Assembly: GCA_022702545.1 (NCBI GenBank)
Contig: JAHRBC010000006.1
Coordinates: 3,561,501 to 3,625,500 of the forward strand
Reading direction: 5' to 3'
Source of the DNA: Phycomyces nitens
Taxonomy: Eukaryota; Mucoromycota; Mucoromycetes; Mucorales; Phycomycetaceae
DNA: 64,000 nt
The notes under the pieces were generated by a model, which was given only the letters and a program-made list of their open reading frames with translations, did no database searches and was not told the DNA's origin. The position numbers and the translations under genes were made by a program. Position 1 is the first letter of the stretch. Every line of letters begins with the position of its first letter. Positions 21,896 to 32,820 of the stretch are shown here, piece after piece.

Positions 21896-24800
21896 TCTCT
21901 AGCAGCTATACTTTTACTTGTACCATTTACTCTTTTCTATCATTTACATAATATAATATATAAAATAAATAAACATATTCTTATTTTCACTATTAAACCC
22001 GCCCTCTGTTTTTGCGAGCCAGTCGTTTTGGAGCCGATTGTTACTTTATAATATCTTGATCAGATATATGAATATTTCATAGTCCACTGATTGCAAGATA
22101 TATTATATATTAATATACCTCTTGCTCCGTTTGATGGTTACTCTAGATTGAGATCACTGACTATAATCGCATGAGAGCATACGATTAAATGTTTTGAAAT
22201 TAACCTTTTTACACACAAGGCACTTTTGGGGTTCCACTACTACTCCATCTAAAGACAAATTAAACCTATATGGCCTGGCTGGATAGTACAACTGCTGGCT
22301 TCCCAGTGTTCTATTATTTACAAGAATCATAAAAAAAGGGGTTTGAACCCCGGAGTGCTATTTCTGATATTATTACTATTGTATAAAATACTTAATCCGA
22401 ATAGCTAAAAATGAATTGTTCTTAAAGGATGATATATTTTGGCGTCCTAAAAATAATCATTGGCTTGTGGGGTCCTCTGTTGATTATCTAAAAGAGTACA
22501 ATGTTATCAGATCCTGGCTGCGGATTATCAGAGTATCCATGGCAACATCTCATTTATTTTGACATGGCTTGACCAAATGGCTCAATGAGACCCAGATTTA
22601 CCGAAACACCCTGGCCTTTGTGCCATGTAAGACAATGTTCAGATCAAGGTTTCCTGTACAAGGGCGGTTTTTACCTGTATTTGTGATTTTCTTATTATTA
22701 TACAAAAAGAGAATTATTCCAATGGCACAATGTCCTATTTAGTATCATTATAGATTTCGATCAAAAAAGTTCTCCATGATCATCTAAGGTTTCAAAAAAA
22801 ATTCTTTCATTTGTTTGTTGTTATCAGATTTTACCCTTTTATTCGATTGAATACTCAGCCATTAGGAGCCCGATACAAACTGTGTTCCTGTCAGTTTCTG
22901 AATACTCAGCTCGGCTAAAAAGAAAAATGACAAAAAGAATTTCTTGGCATTAGAATAGCAATGGTGGATAATCAGATTAATATTAAATTCTTGATTCTGG
23001 AAATAAAGAGTTTCTTGTGTGAATTCAAAATGAATAATATCGAATGATGCAGAACAATAAAAGATTATATATGAATCCTGTGCTTCATAGGGAGTGTTGA
23101 AAATATCCGCCCACTTATTTAAACAACCTTGGGCACGTGTAAAACTCAATTGCCCAATTGATAGCCAATGTATTTTGTCAAGGGTTTGTAAACCAGCCAG
23201 TCCACATCGTTTGGGTCTGTCCTCCATAATAGACACTAGAGCCATTTAAACTAGATTATATACATACATACATATATATATATAAACCCAATTTGTATTC
23301 TATCGTACAGGCATCTCTTTGTCCGTTGCTATAGAAACCATAATTTTTTTTGGTTCCTAGGAGCACAAAAGAAAAATGTGATATCTACCAATTATAGAAC
23401 AGCTTTAACCTTCGAGTCAGTTTCAGAGGAAATGCATCTCAAACAGCACATGTCCGATAACGCTCGGAAAAAGATTAATCTGATTCTAATCCTCGGAAAA
23501 CTTGCTAGAGCCATTGATCATTCGGTAGGCTTGGAAACAGCAAAAAGGACAATAAACCCAAGGAGATTACAAAGAAAGCCCGGTTTTAATGGGTAACCAT
23601 AGTTCCTCAGTTGATCAATAATAAGAATTCAAAGATGCTTTACCATCAAGACAAACAGCCAAAAATCAGATAACTGGTCTGTTTTCTTCTGTTGGGGATT
23701 AAAACATGAAGCAGCAAAAGTTTCATTTATAATCAATTTCGAGACATCTTTATCTGATTCTGTAAAAATAACAGTGTATTCACAAGTACTTTTGAGGTAA
23801 TGCTCGATTAATTAATCAGACAAAGCCATGTCGTCTTTATCAAAAGGATATGTTGAGTCTGGTGCAGGCCTAGAATCATTTATATATATATATATATACA
23901 TGTGTGTGTGTATTTGCACCAGCCGATCTTTGTTGGCTACTGTTGTGGAATTAAAGTAAGAGTATCTATGGCCAATGGATTGACATTATGTCCGAGAGAC
24001 ACTCTGTGAATTCAAAACAAAAGAATTCATTTGCCGATTGCATTTAGGTGGTATTGGCATTGAATGTGATGATCCTTTTCGGTAAAGCAACAGTAATCAG
24101 TTGCCTCAAAGAACTTTGGCCTTGGTTCTTATATTTCAATTCATAAGCCATCCTTGACAGATAGACAGAGAGACAAAGAGAGAGAACCAAAACAGATGTA
24201 ATGAGCCAAGAAATGTCAATTGGACAAATGATCAATAAGATGTTAATTGGTCTAATGAGTCTAGTAATGATGGTGTCCAAGTGGTAAAAAGATGTAAAAA
24301 GAAAAAAAAGGACATTGGGCCTGAAGCAAAGCAGCCCAAGACTAGTATGATCTGGAGTTCGTTCTGGGGTACCTTTGGGCCATTGATATATCTTAAAGAC
24401 ACGTAAAACAAGACGATTATGACCATAGTTTCGCTTGGAATTTTTGTTTCTGGCTGAAACTGTCAATCAGAGTCTTTGCTACAAGGTAGTGTAAATTGCT
24501 ATTGGCACCTATACAAAATAGTGCACAAGGACACTTGTGGATTATCAAGACCAAGATGAGAAAACCAAGAGCCATTATCCAAAACCCAAATGAATTAAAA
24601 CGCTGTAATGAAATTATAATGAGAGACAAGGGGCACCAGCGTTGTTTTACATTTACAAAAGAGTAAAGTCGGTGCTAGACACTACTTGACACCAAAGACA
24701 ATTGTAATCCTAGTCTCTTATTTTTCTATCTATCTTTTGAATCTAAATGATCCAACTAGCACCACTGATAACAAGCTGCTTGTTGAACACGCACAATTAT

Positions 24801-26532
24801 TCCTTTGGGTGCATATTATTCCATTTACGGGCATCGGTCATTTTGTGCTTTGGGGAATAATTTTAGGATTAATAAAATATCGTATGCTAAATTATGTTAT
24901 TGTTTGTCTTTGTATTCATCTTTCTTTTTCGCCCTTTAGACCATGGCTCTTTAACCCCAGCGTTATGAAATATTCGATTTATCAACTGATTTGTATGAAT
25001 AATCGCTATTATAGATACACACATTTCCTGGACACTTGTAAGCCATTGGAGCAAACCACATGCCTATTGCCTAAAACAATGTACAGTTTAGCACAAATTG
25101 TTTGTACAATGTCAAACTTGATCTAGAATATTTAATCCTTATTATACAAGTGTAATAATAATAACAATAATAATAAAAACTAATGATTCATCTATATTGT
25201 ATCCCGTAACTAGTCGAAAACCTTGACATTTGATCTGATTAACGTAAATCACATAATATGGCGCGCCTTTTTTCCCCCTAGACAGTGCTTGTGCGTACAG
25301 GACTAGGATTAGGAGGAGCTTTGAGGCGAGAGTAAATTGGGTACGCTATCCATAGATCTTTATCAATTATTGATATCATATACCCTCATTGGCATCTTAT
25401 TATTATTATTATTATTTTTAAAAGATACTTTTTCACTAGCACTGCATAATTGCACAACGAACGTTGTTACACAAAAGATGAGAGACTGGTACAATGCTCG
25501 CCATAGTTGGTCATATGGAAAGCTGACTTGAAGACATAATCAAGTATTCAATTAACCATTTGGGATCGTCAAAAGCACAGGTACATTGGCGCACAAGAAG
25601 AAACAAAGTCTATATTCCACCGGCTAGATCCATAGATGAAATCTACCATCTGACTTTGTAATGGTAACAATAACCTTAAAAAAGAACAACAAAAAAAAAG
25701 ACATACGATATGAAAATATAGAAAAATATATTCAATCGATATGTGCAAAAGGTGTACGGTACTTTCCTTGCCAATTGGACAAAAAAAAATCAATATCCTT
25801 TTTCATAGAGTAGTTCAAGGTGCTCTCCACCATAAGACACAATGTAAAGAGAGTCACAAGATTATTCACTCGATTGTGATACATTTTGGCTGTTAATACT
25901 TCTTTACACTTTATGCGTCAAAATTACTGTTAACTTTCCTGTTAGAAATTTATTTCGACACATGAATTATCAATAATCCACTGAAAAAGCAACTAATTGG
26001 TCTGTGCAAATATACCTATAAAAGAAACCTATGCTTTAGAGACATTTGGAGATTATTTTTTTTACTAATAGCCAAGATCATTTTACCAACTTGCTGTTAA
26101 AATAACCAATCAACTGTACTTTATCTGTATATTTATAGGACCGCATATACTATTTATTTAATGCTAATATATTATTGGCTACATAGTAAAGTTAAAAAGA
26201 CATATCAAAGCCCAATATTTTGGAAAATTTATATTCCTAAAATAGAGTATTAAAAATACTGAATCCCCAAATGTATCTATCAAAGTATGCAATAGACATT
26301 GCATGTCAATGTCAAATTGTATAGCCAAAGTGAAGGAGGCAGGTGATGCTTCTACAGAGTACTAAACATATTTTTTAATAGACACTTTTATTTTTTATTG
26401 TCGGACGCAACTTGTTAAGCAAAAGTGGATATAACACAATGAGAGAGTTAAAGAAGTTATTTTTTTTTTGATTTGGCGGATATTGAGTTGACTCCTTACC
26501 TTTGTGGAGAGTGTGGAGAGCCTTGAGGATGA

Positions 26533-27158
26533 CGGCTCTTGTTTCCATATTCTTGCGCCGAGCCCGTATTGCGGTTGGTTGGCAAGTCGCTTTCGAAGAG
26601 TCCGGTAGAGCCGAAACGTCGTGCCCGTAAGATCGCTGCATGTCTTACTTCCTATGGAGGAGAGGTATATTGGCGAGAGAATTTGAAAAATGAGAAATAT
26701 CGCCTCAAAGATGTACAAGCCGGAAAGCAGAAAAATAAGCTCCTTACCAACTCGATTCGTGTCCCCTAAGATCGCTGTCTAATCAATAGGTTTTATAGCG
26801 AGTCAAAGGCAATCACCCTCAAAGATATGTGTCGCAAGGGTCTGATTCGCAAAAACAATACGTTTATCTACAAGCGAAACTTTAGTGCTTGTAAGGTGGT
26901 TGTTTCAAAATCGATAAAGGTAATCATCCTAGTCACCACCTCACCTCACACATAGACCCTCTAATACCAAGCTGTACATTATAGGTTGTAGACGCAACAG
27001 GAAAATTGGGTATCTCTATTGAACTGGATGGTCGACGATTCAAAGATTTTGAAACGCCTACTGCATTAGAAACCAAGATTCTTGATGAAAATGGCAATAC
27101 ATTCAAGAGCATCAGACTCATAAGAGATGGCAAAGATCTTGGTCGCCTAAGTCAATAA
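26533..27158 (+). pseudogene. Unrecognised ORF with one in-frame stop
   Basis: The frame reads from about 26533 through SLSKSPVEPKRRARKIAA and AACLTSYGGEVYWRENLKN to a TAA at 26767-26769. It then continues in the same frame (DRCLINRFYSESKAITLKD) into KGLIRKNNTFIYKRNFSACK and, across an intron acceptor near 26984, VVDATGKLGISIELDGRR and a TAA at 27156-27158. The second part has an intron with proper acceptor logic, so it looks like a real exon pair. Family unknown. No GT-AG intron of a length that keeps the frame removes the stop. It is either a pseudogene, a read-through site, a sequencing error, or two adjacent exons of different genes. No ATG start is evident at the 5' end. Confidence 0.4.
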
Positions 27159-27368
27159 GAACTATATATATATATTTTAAATATATAAATTGCACTTTTC
27201 AAGGTCTATCGAATATTTTTCCTTTTTGCTAAAATAAAGTGTTCAGATTGCAAAAGCCTACAGTGTTTCTACTTGAAATTGAGACGATGTTAGTTGGTTA
27301 GTATTTTTTTTTTGTACAAGCAAAAAAAAAAGATAGTTTTGAGACCAAAGGAGATGTTTGTACAGACT

Positions 27369-27728
27369 TTAGATGTAAAAATCTAAATCCCAAAAAAAAG
27401 GGAAACCGTGTTCGTTACGGCAATGTAGTGAAAATAAAAGCATCAATTGCTTCTGCAGAATGCTCGAGGGCGACTGTGGCCGCTGATTATGCTGTTTGAA
27501 ATCTTGTAAATGTTTTTCAAAACATTGGCAAGCAAGAACTCTATTCAACCCGGCGTAGGCTTCTGTGAGGGACATTTCAGTACAAAAACCTTTGGTTACA
27601 AAGCAAAATTGATTCGACATTTCGTACCTTTGAGGTTCGAAATTCATCCACATAAACGAGCAAGAGGTCGCCAGATCTCTGTCTGCACTTGAGCTATCGC
27701 CAAAGAACATCAATGACGCTTGAGCCAA
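27369..27728 (-). CDS. Hypothetical 119-residue ORF
   Basis: An uninterrupted 119-codon ORF (start 27728) with mixed composition rather than AT-run-driven residues. It contains LATSCSFMWMNFEPQRYEMS, LTEAYAGLNRVLACQCFEKH and a Gln-rich HNQRPQSPSSILQK. I recognise no domain. It lies 210 bp past the interrupted ORF, on the opposite strand. Codon use is not obviously different from random, so it may not be expressed. Confidence 0.3.
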   Translation of the reverse strand: MAQASLMFFGDSSSADRDLATSCSFMWMNFEPQRYEMSNQFCFVTKGFCTEMSLTEAYAGLNRVLACQCFEKHLQDFKQHNQRPQSPSSILQKQLMLLFSLHCRNEHGFPFFWDLDFYI

Positions 27729-29299
27729 GACCCTTTATTTTAACCAAATGAGATGATTGGTAGTTTGTTTTTAGTCTGGTCAATCTTCTCTGGTTCCCAG
27801 TATCTGTTTGCTATTCTAATAAAACAAAACGTGAATACTATATACAATGCTTATAATCCAAGTAATTTATGAACCTACTTTGTACTTTCTTGTATCATTT
27901 GCTTGCTCTTATCAGCCTTTCCAACATCTTTATGTTTTTTGCTTTGCCTTGTTATATTTTCTACCAGCAATCTTGGGGGACATGAATCCAGTTCGGCAAG
28001 GGGACAAGGGGTTGTGGGCCGGACAACTGCCAAGTAGTCACACTCCAGCTTTTTTCCGGAACAGTGAAAATAGGCTATGTAACATTGTGTACTTTTAAGG
28101 TGTCCCCTAAGATTAACGTTTCGTATTTGTATTTGAGACTCTGTATATACTAGCTCTCTATACTATATTCTTTAGAAAGCATTGTATCCAAAGAAGAACG
28201 AGTACAATGGGCTTAAATGACTGGGTTATTGGTAAATTGTTATTTAGGGGAGGGGAGGATATCGTATTGCAATTGACGGGTTCAATATCCATGAGAGGTC
28301 TCAATTATCAACCCAAATACCCAACCTCTGTTGCTAGCAGTGGCAAATTGTGTATCTTGATTCTACTTGAAAAAAAAATTAAATAAACAGCTCATTGGTC
28401 GATTAATACTTTAGATACGTTCTTTACGCATTTCTCTTTATATTTAAAATCAAACGAAATTACACGCCATGTGCTTTAAGAGTGGCCCTTTTTATACATA
28501 TATTTCCAAACTATCCTAAAATTCTCTTGAAATCACAGAATTTTCATTGCAAAAGCTTTCTTTTTTTTGTCGTGCATTGCATGAACTATTAAAAGAAAAG
28601 TCGTGTAATGTCTTTATGGCGTCCTTTGAGTATCCCTTTGTGAAAGCAGGGTGGCGCATTCTGTGTTTGTTTGGGTTATTTAGCCATAATAGTAATGCAA
28701 GCGTTACAGCAACATGACCTTTATATATATATGTCAATTGATGGTAAATATCAAATTAGACAAAAAAACAAAAAGGACAAACAGCATGATACAGCTCAAC
28801 ACTTTCACTGTGGAACGATGGTTATTATAGACGTATTTTGTCTAATCAGCAGGTATACACTGGATACCCAACTGTGAAATCGGGCGATGTTTCTCAAATG
28901 TAGATATAAATTTACAGCACGCTTCTTTGAGAATATCTAGTATTGCTTACCAGAATAGATACCAGAAAAGGTAATTTACATGGGGATTTCAATTAGATCC
29001 GAACCGTAATGATAATAAGACTTGATGGCAATATAAGCCATGCAATTATAGAATATCAGCCTTCTTTTGTAAAAACTTTGATAATACCTAAAAAAACTGG
29101 TGCTCTTTTTTTTTTTGGTGGAAAAGTATATACGTTAATATTAGTTTTTGGAGGCAACATGTCTGGGGGTTTCCAATAATTGACCGTTTAAACGCTTACG
29201 GATGATAAGCAGTTTAATTTGTTGTATTTTATGGATTATTTTTGTACCATTTTGAACAAGTATTCGAGTTGAAATGTTTTATCCTGATGGAAGTACGGG

Positions 29300-29790
29300 A
29301 CACAGAATATATTAAAGACCTACCGATGTTCAAAAGAAACGGAATAAGCTTGATACCAGATATCCTGACAAGAGCATGTGTTGGAAGTTACTAGAAACAT
29401 ATATTATCAACAGATACCAAATTACTGGTTCTATTGTAGATCAGCCAAAACATGGAAGACTTGCACGTTTTCCAAATAATAAAAAAGCCTTGAGAATTTA
29501 TGCCAAGCAACAATAAAAGGCCTTCAACATACACACAAAATACCTATAGAAATCCTAGCTCATAGACACTAATTCAAGATAGTGGTCTTGAATGCATGAT
29601 ATTGTTCATCGCTAGAGTCTCTTTCCAAACAAAAACACACATCTTTAAAGCATTTTTATTATACCAAAGAATAGAGAGGATACCAAGCACATGTTGGATG
29701 AATATAATCATCATCATCAATATATTTGTTCAAAACTGGTACGATGGAATATTGGACCAAGGCAAACGAACAAAATATTAAGACGACTCT
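29300..29790 (+). mobile_element. Degenerate Tc1/mariner-like transposase relic
   Basis: A broken plus-strand reading reads, in pieces, NRYQITGSIVDQPKHGR (compare the helix-turn-helix/linker TGSxVDxPRxGRP of Tc1/mariner transposases), then KKALRIYAKQQ and IHTKIPIEILAHRH. Stops and frame changes occur throughout, so it is dead. No terminal repeats were found. Identification rests on a short motif only. Confidence 0.3.
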
Positions 29791-30724
29791 TGTGCCAATA
29801 ATTCAAGTAAATTGTAAAAAATATATATTTTTAATGGCCGAGGTTTTTGAATCGTCCTTGGCAGCAACATGAGAGGCGTTTAAGAGAAATATCTTGGTTC
29901 ATGTCAATCCCTTTAACATGTATCCTATTGAATATGCTATCCAGCACTTTTATAAAGACAATTTTGCTTTTCTGTGCAAACGAACAACTTGGATAATCAA
30001 TCCAACAAGTACATCAGTATTAGTAAGCACCATCATGGCTTGATTAAATACCAAAGCAGAATTGGCTAAAGATTGTATCCCTTGCAACATAAATAATTAG
30101 GCTCTATTCGACTTTTCTATTCTAAAAACCTTTATATTTTCTGCTTTCAATAAATTGGTTGAAAATATGTCCTAGTAAAGTCTTGTATTATGCCCACAGT
30201 CAATATTACTATATGAATATACAGGTAATAATAAACCCCCTACGAATCTCAACCTCTTCTCATTATAATTAAATGTTTTTTTTTCAGGGTAATATTTAAA
30301 GGCTTAATTCATGCCTTTTAAATCTGCCAAGCTTTGTAACCTTGATATAATCATGGATCACGACTTAAGAAAATAAAAGTCTAGAATGGTTACTAAGCAA
30401 CCAGACTTTTGCTGCATCTCAAGCGATGAGTCAAATGTGCCATGTAGATAGCCACAGTTGGACACCAGCACTTTCTATTACTTCCAAAGTGTTTTGCTTT
30501 TATTCTATATATGATGATTCTATAAGTGTCACAAGAATGTAGCACATACAATATAATCACCTTCTGTATTTGGATGCTTATTAATTGATTGGTCACTCGT
30601 ACAGCAGCAAAAAAGACGCGATTCTGGACTAGACACATAAAGGGATCAAATAAAATTGCTGGCCATTTGTACACTCGCAACTCTCTTTAGAAATACCAGC
30701 CTGACTAATCAGCACATCATAATC

Positions 30725-31073
30725 ATGGTAAGTTTTCTGCCTCTGTATACTCAGAACTTGCTTGGCCATGCTTAATCTTCCATTCGATCATCAGAAGTAC
30801 ACATTCACCGTTGTAATGACCTGCTCTGGTTGCTCGAATGCCGTCAACCGTGCACTCTCAAGACTCCAAGGCAAGTTTCCACAGAAAGTTTATAAACCAA
30901 AAGCTTACAAGTTGGCCTTTTTATTTTTTTATAATGTTTTTTTTTAATGAATAGGTGTTGACAATATTGATATTGATCTCGATACGCAACAGGTCATTGT
31001 TGAAAGCGAGTCTCTGACCCGTGAGGAGGTTCTTGCAGCCATCAAAAAGACTGGCAAGGAAGTCAAGGAATAA
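30725..31073 (+). CDS. ATX1: Copper metallochaperone Atx1
   Basis: Cytosolic copper chaperone that delivers Cu(I) to the secretory-pathway copper ATPase, and so indirectly to Fet3. Three exons: ATG alone (30725-30727), 30795-30870 and 30955-31073, giving 65 residues, the normal family size. The metal site MTCSGCSNAVNRAL (MxCxxC) is present, with the ferredoxin-like fold ending KKTGKEVKE. Exon 1 contributes only the initiator Met before an intron (ATG|GTAAGT). The second intron (30871-30954) starts with GCAAGT. A GT donor two codons downstream would give a stop in the next exon. The GC donor yields RLQGVDNIDIDLDTQQV in frame. Confidence 0.95.
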
Positions 31074-31202
31074 ATAAAATATATAGAATGATGAAAGATG
31101 ACCATGATGAATCACTTTTTTGATAAAATTAAAATTAAAAAAAAAGAGTGGCAAAGTTGAGGAATAATAATAATATATGATAAGGAATACAATTGTATTG
31201 TA

Positions 31203-32289
31203 TCAAGTGTGTCCACTCCAAAAGATTGTAATTTCACCATCACCTGGAGCAGACATCAAGCTGTCTGTGTGTGGATGAGGACGGTTGGGAGGGTCTGTAA
31301 AGGGATCTTGGTTCTTGGGAGAGGGAGGGTTCATTTGAGCTTGGTAGATGGGTGTGTTGGATCGCTTGACACGAGTCCCGAGAAAGTTGTCGTCTTCTCG
31401 AGTCATCACCGTACGCACAGATCCATCGCGACTAAGACCATCATTGACACGGACAGTGTTGACTCGCAATATTTGAGGTTTGGCTCTTACGACCTGAATG
31501 GCCTGGACTGCAGTAGCCGTTTGGTGATTCTGAACACTCGAGGCTACCGACCCACGATTGCTGTCATTATCGCCAAAGTCAGAGTGCTGGATACTGAGAA
31601 AGTGAGACAGTCGACTGGAATCACGATTGGAGCGTTCGATATCAAGATCGTCTGCAAATGGGTTACTGAGGCGCCAGGATTCATGCTTGGCAGGTGCGTA
31701 TTCGGCAGTGGAGGAGTAGACAGAGGAGCGTAGTTGGTCATGAAGATGCTGGAGCTGCTCCTGGGGTGGTTCTTGGACTGGCACGGGTGGCAGACTAGAA
31801 TGATAAGAGGGAGGGATATATGTCACAGGAATAACGCCCGACATGGCTTGTCGACTCGATTTTTTGTCATTGTCCTTCTTGTTCCCAAACAGGGGAAGTT
31901 GGAGCGTGCCAGTCTTCCTGAACCGGAGACCAACGTAGGTCCCCAGCGCAACCACCAGTGCAGCCCCTAGCAAACCTCCCACCAAGCCACCGATCAATGG
32001 TGTGTTACTGTTGCCAGAGCCAGAGGAGGAAGCACCAAGGAAATCACGGGCCATACATTTGGAAGCAGGACAGATACCGCATGCAGGCATTGTGCTAAGG
32101 ACGCACACTTGGTCAGAGGTGCAGCCTACACAGCTGGCCACACATCCAGACGGAGTGCAACTAGTAGAATCTATAAGCAGAATCAGCAACGCTCATCTAC
32201 TCGAGGCGATCTTTACTTGAATCCGCATCAGCCATAGCCAATGGTGCCAGAAGAGCGAGAGCGACAAGTGAGAGAGTAGAGAATTTCAT
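31203..32289 (-). CDS. Opy2-like single-pass membrane anchor
   Basis: Opy2 is a plasma-membrane anchor of the fungal HOG/filamentation MAPK branch that recruits Ste50. Two exons join at DADS-NSTSC. The order is a signal peptide (KFSTLSLVALALLAPLAMA), a Cys-rich extracellular segment with the Opy2 spacing (CVASCVGCTSDQVCV then CGICPASKC), one membrane helix (LIGGLVGGLLGAALVVAL), and a long cytosolic tail. The tail is Ser/Pro/Gln-rich and basic near the membrane. The Cys-rich motif plus topology is the main evidence; the tail has little I can identify. ATG at 32289 chosen because it starts the signal peptide. It converges on ATX1, 130 bp between stops. The HOG role is inference from yeast. Confidence 0.8.
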
Positions 32290-32820
32290 AAGGAATGGGA
32301 TTGGGGTGAATGTGGGATTACCACAGATGAAAGGAACGGAAGATGATCAAGGCTTGTCCTGGGCAGAGCGAGCAAGAGAAAGAAAAGAGAAAGAGAGTGG
32401 AAGCGTGATACGATGGTTTGGTCCCGCCCTTTTTTTTTCATCGTCTTCTATTTAGGGAAACCCATGGCTCCACCAGAATTGTTAAAGAAGTCGAATTGGA
32501 TTTAGGGATCTTGAGGATGTTTTGTCTAGTTGCAATCGATTGTTGAGAGGACAAGACTAGGTTATTCCAAGAAGCAGGGCTTGCCCACTTTACATTTTTA
32601 TTTTTTTATTTTTTTTAGTTATTCTTGAAAATAGATTACAAGGTCAATGGACTTTGTCACACAAGTTGGTTGGTCTAGAAATTGGAAATTGGAAAATGAA
32701 AAATGAAAATTGAATGCAGATATGAATATATGTATATATTTGTAGATGATTGAAAGCAAAAATTTATATGTATAGGCCTATATATACTTGTTAAATGGAT
32801 ATAAAGAAGATCATTGATCA
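32290..32820. other. Promoter/spacer upstream of the Opy2-like gene
   Basis: About 530 bp with an A/T tract and imperfect repeats of an AAATTGGAAA-like unit (around 32680-32715). No coding signal. Confidence 0.5.

Larger units (their letters stand above)
21896..30724. other. 8.8-kb AT-rich gene desert with relics
   Basis: Mostly AT-rich sequence with microsatellites and poly-A/T tracts. I find no confident intact gene. It contains an interrupted ORF (26533-27158), a 119-codon minus ORF (27369-27728), a transposase-like relic (29300-29790), and scattered hydrophobic ORFs on both strands near 24.0-25.0 kb that I cannot join into a convincing gene. The GC content is lowest around 28.9-30.3 kb. 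Confidence 0.6.

Noticed and set aside
22330..22355. tRNA-like B box on the minus strand (GGGTTCAAACCCC near a T run)
   Set aside because: The T-arm-like hairpin is there, but no acceptor stem or anticodon arm could be folded upstream, and the A-box candidate is one base off. No tRNA is called.
22862..23245. 127-codon minus-strand ORF
   Set aside because: AT-rich context, hydrophobic/aromatic C-terminus, no domain and no splice support. Could be chance in a low-complexity region.
24044..24629. Hydrophobic minus-strand ORFs (24044-24466 and 24417-24629) as one multi-pass membrane gene
   Set aside because: They overlap in different frames and could not be joined by sensible introns. An opposite-strand frame at 24.7-25.0 kb also shows hydrophobic segments, so the region may simply be hydrophobic by composition.
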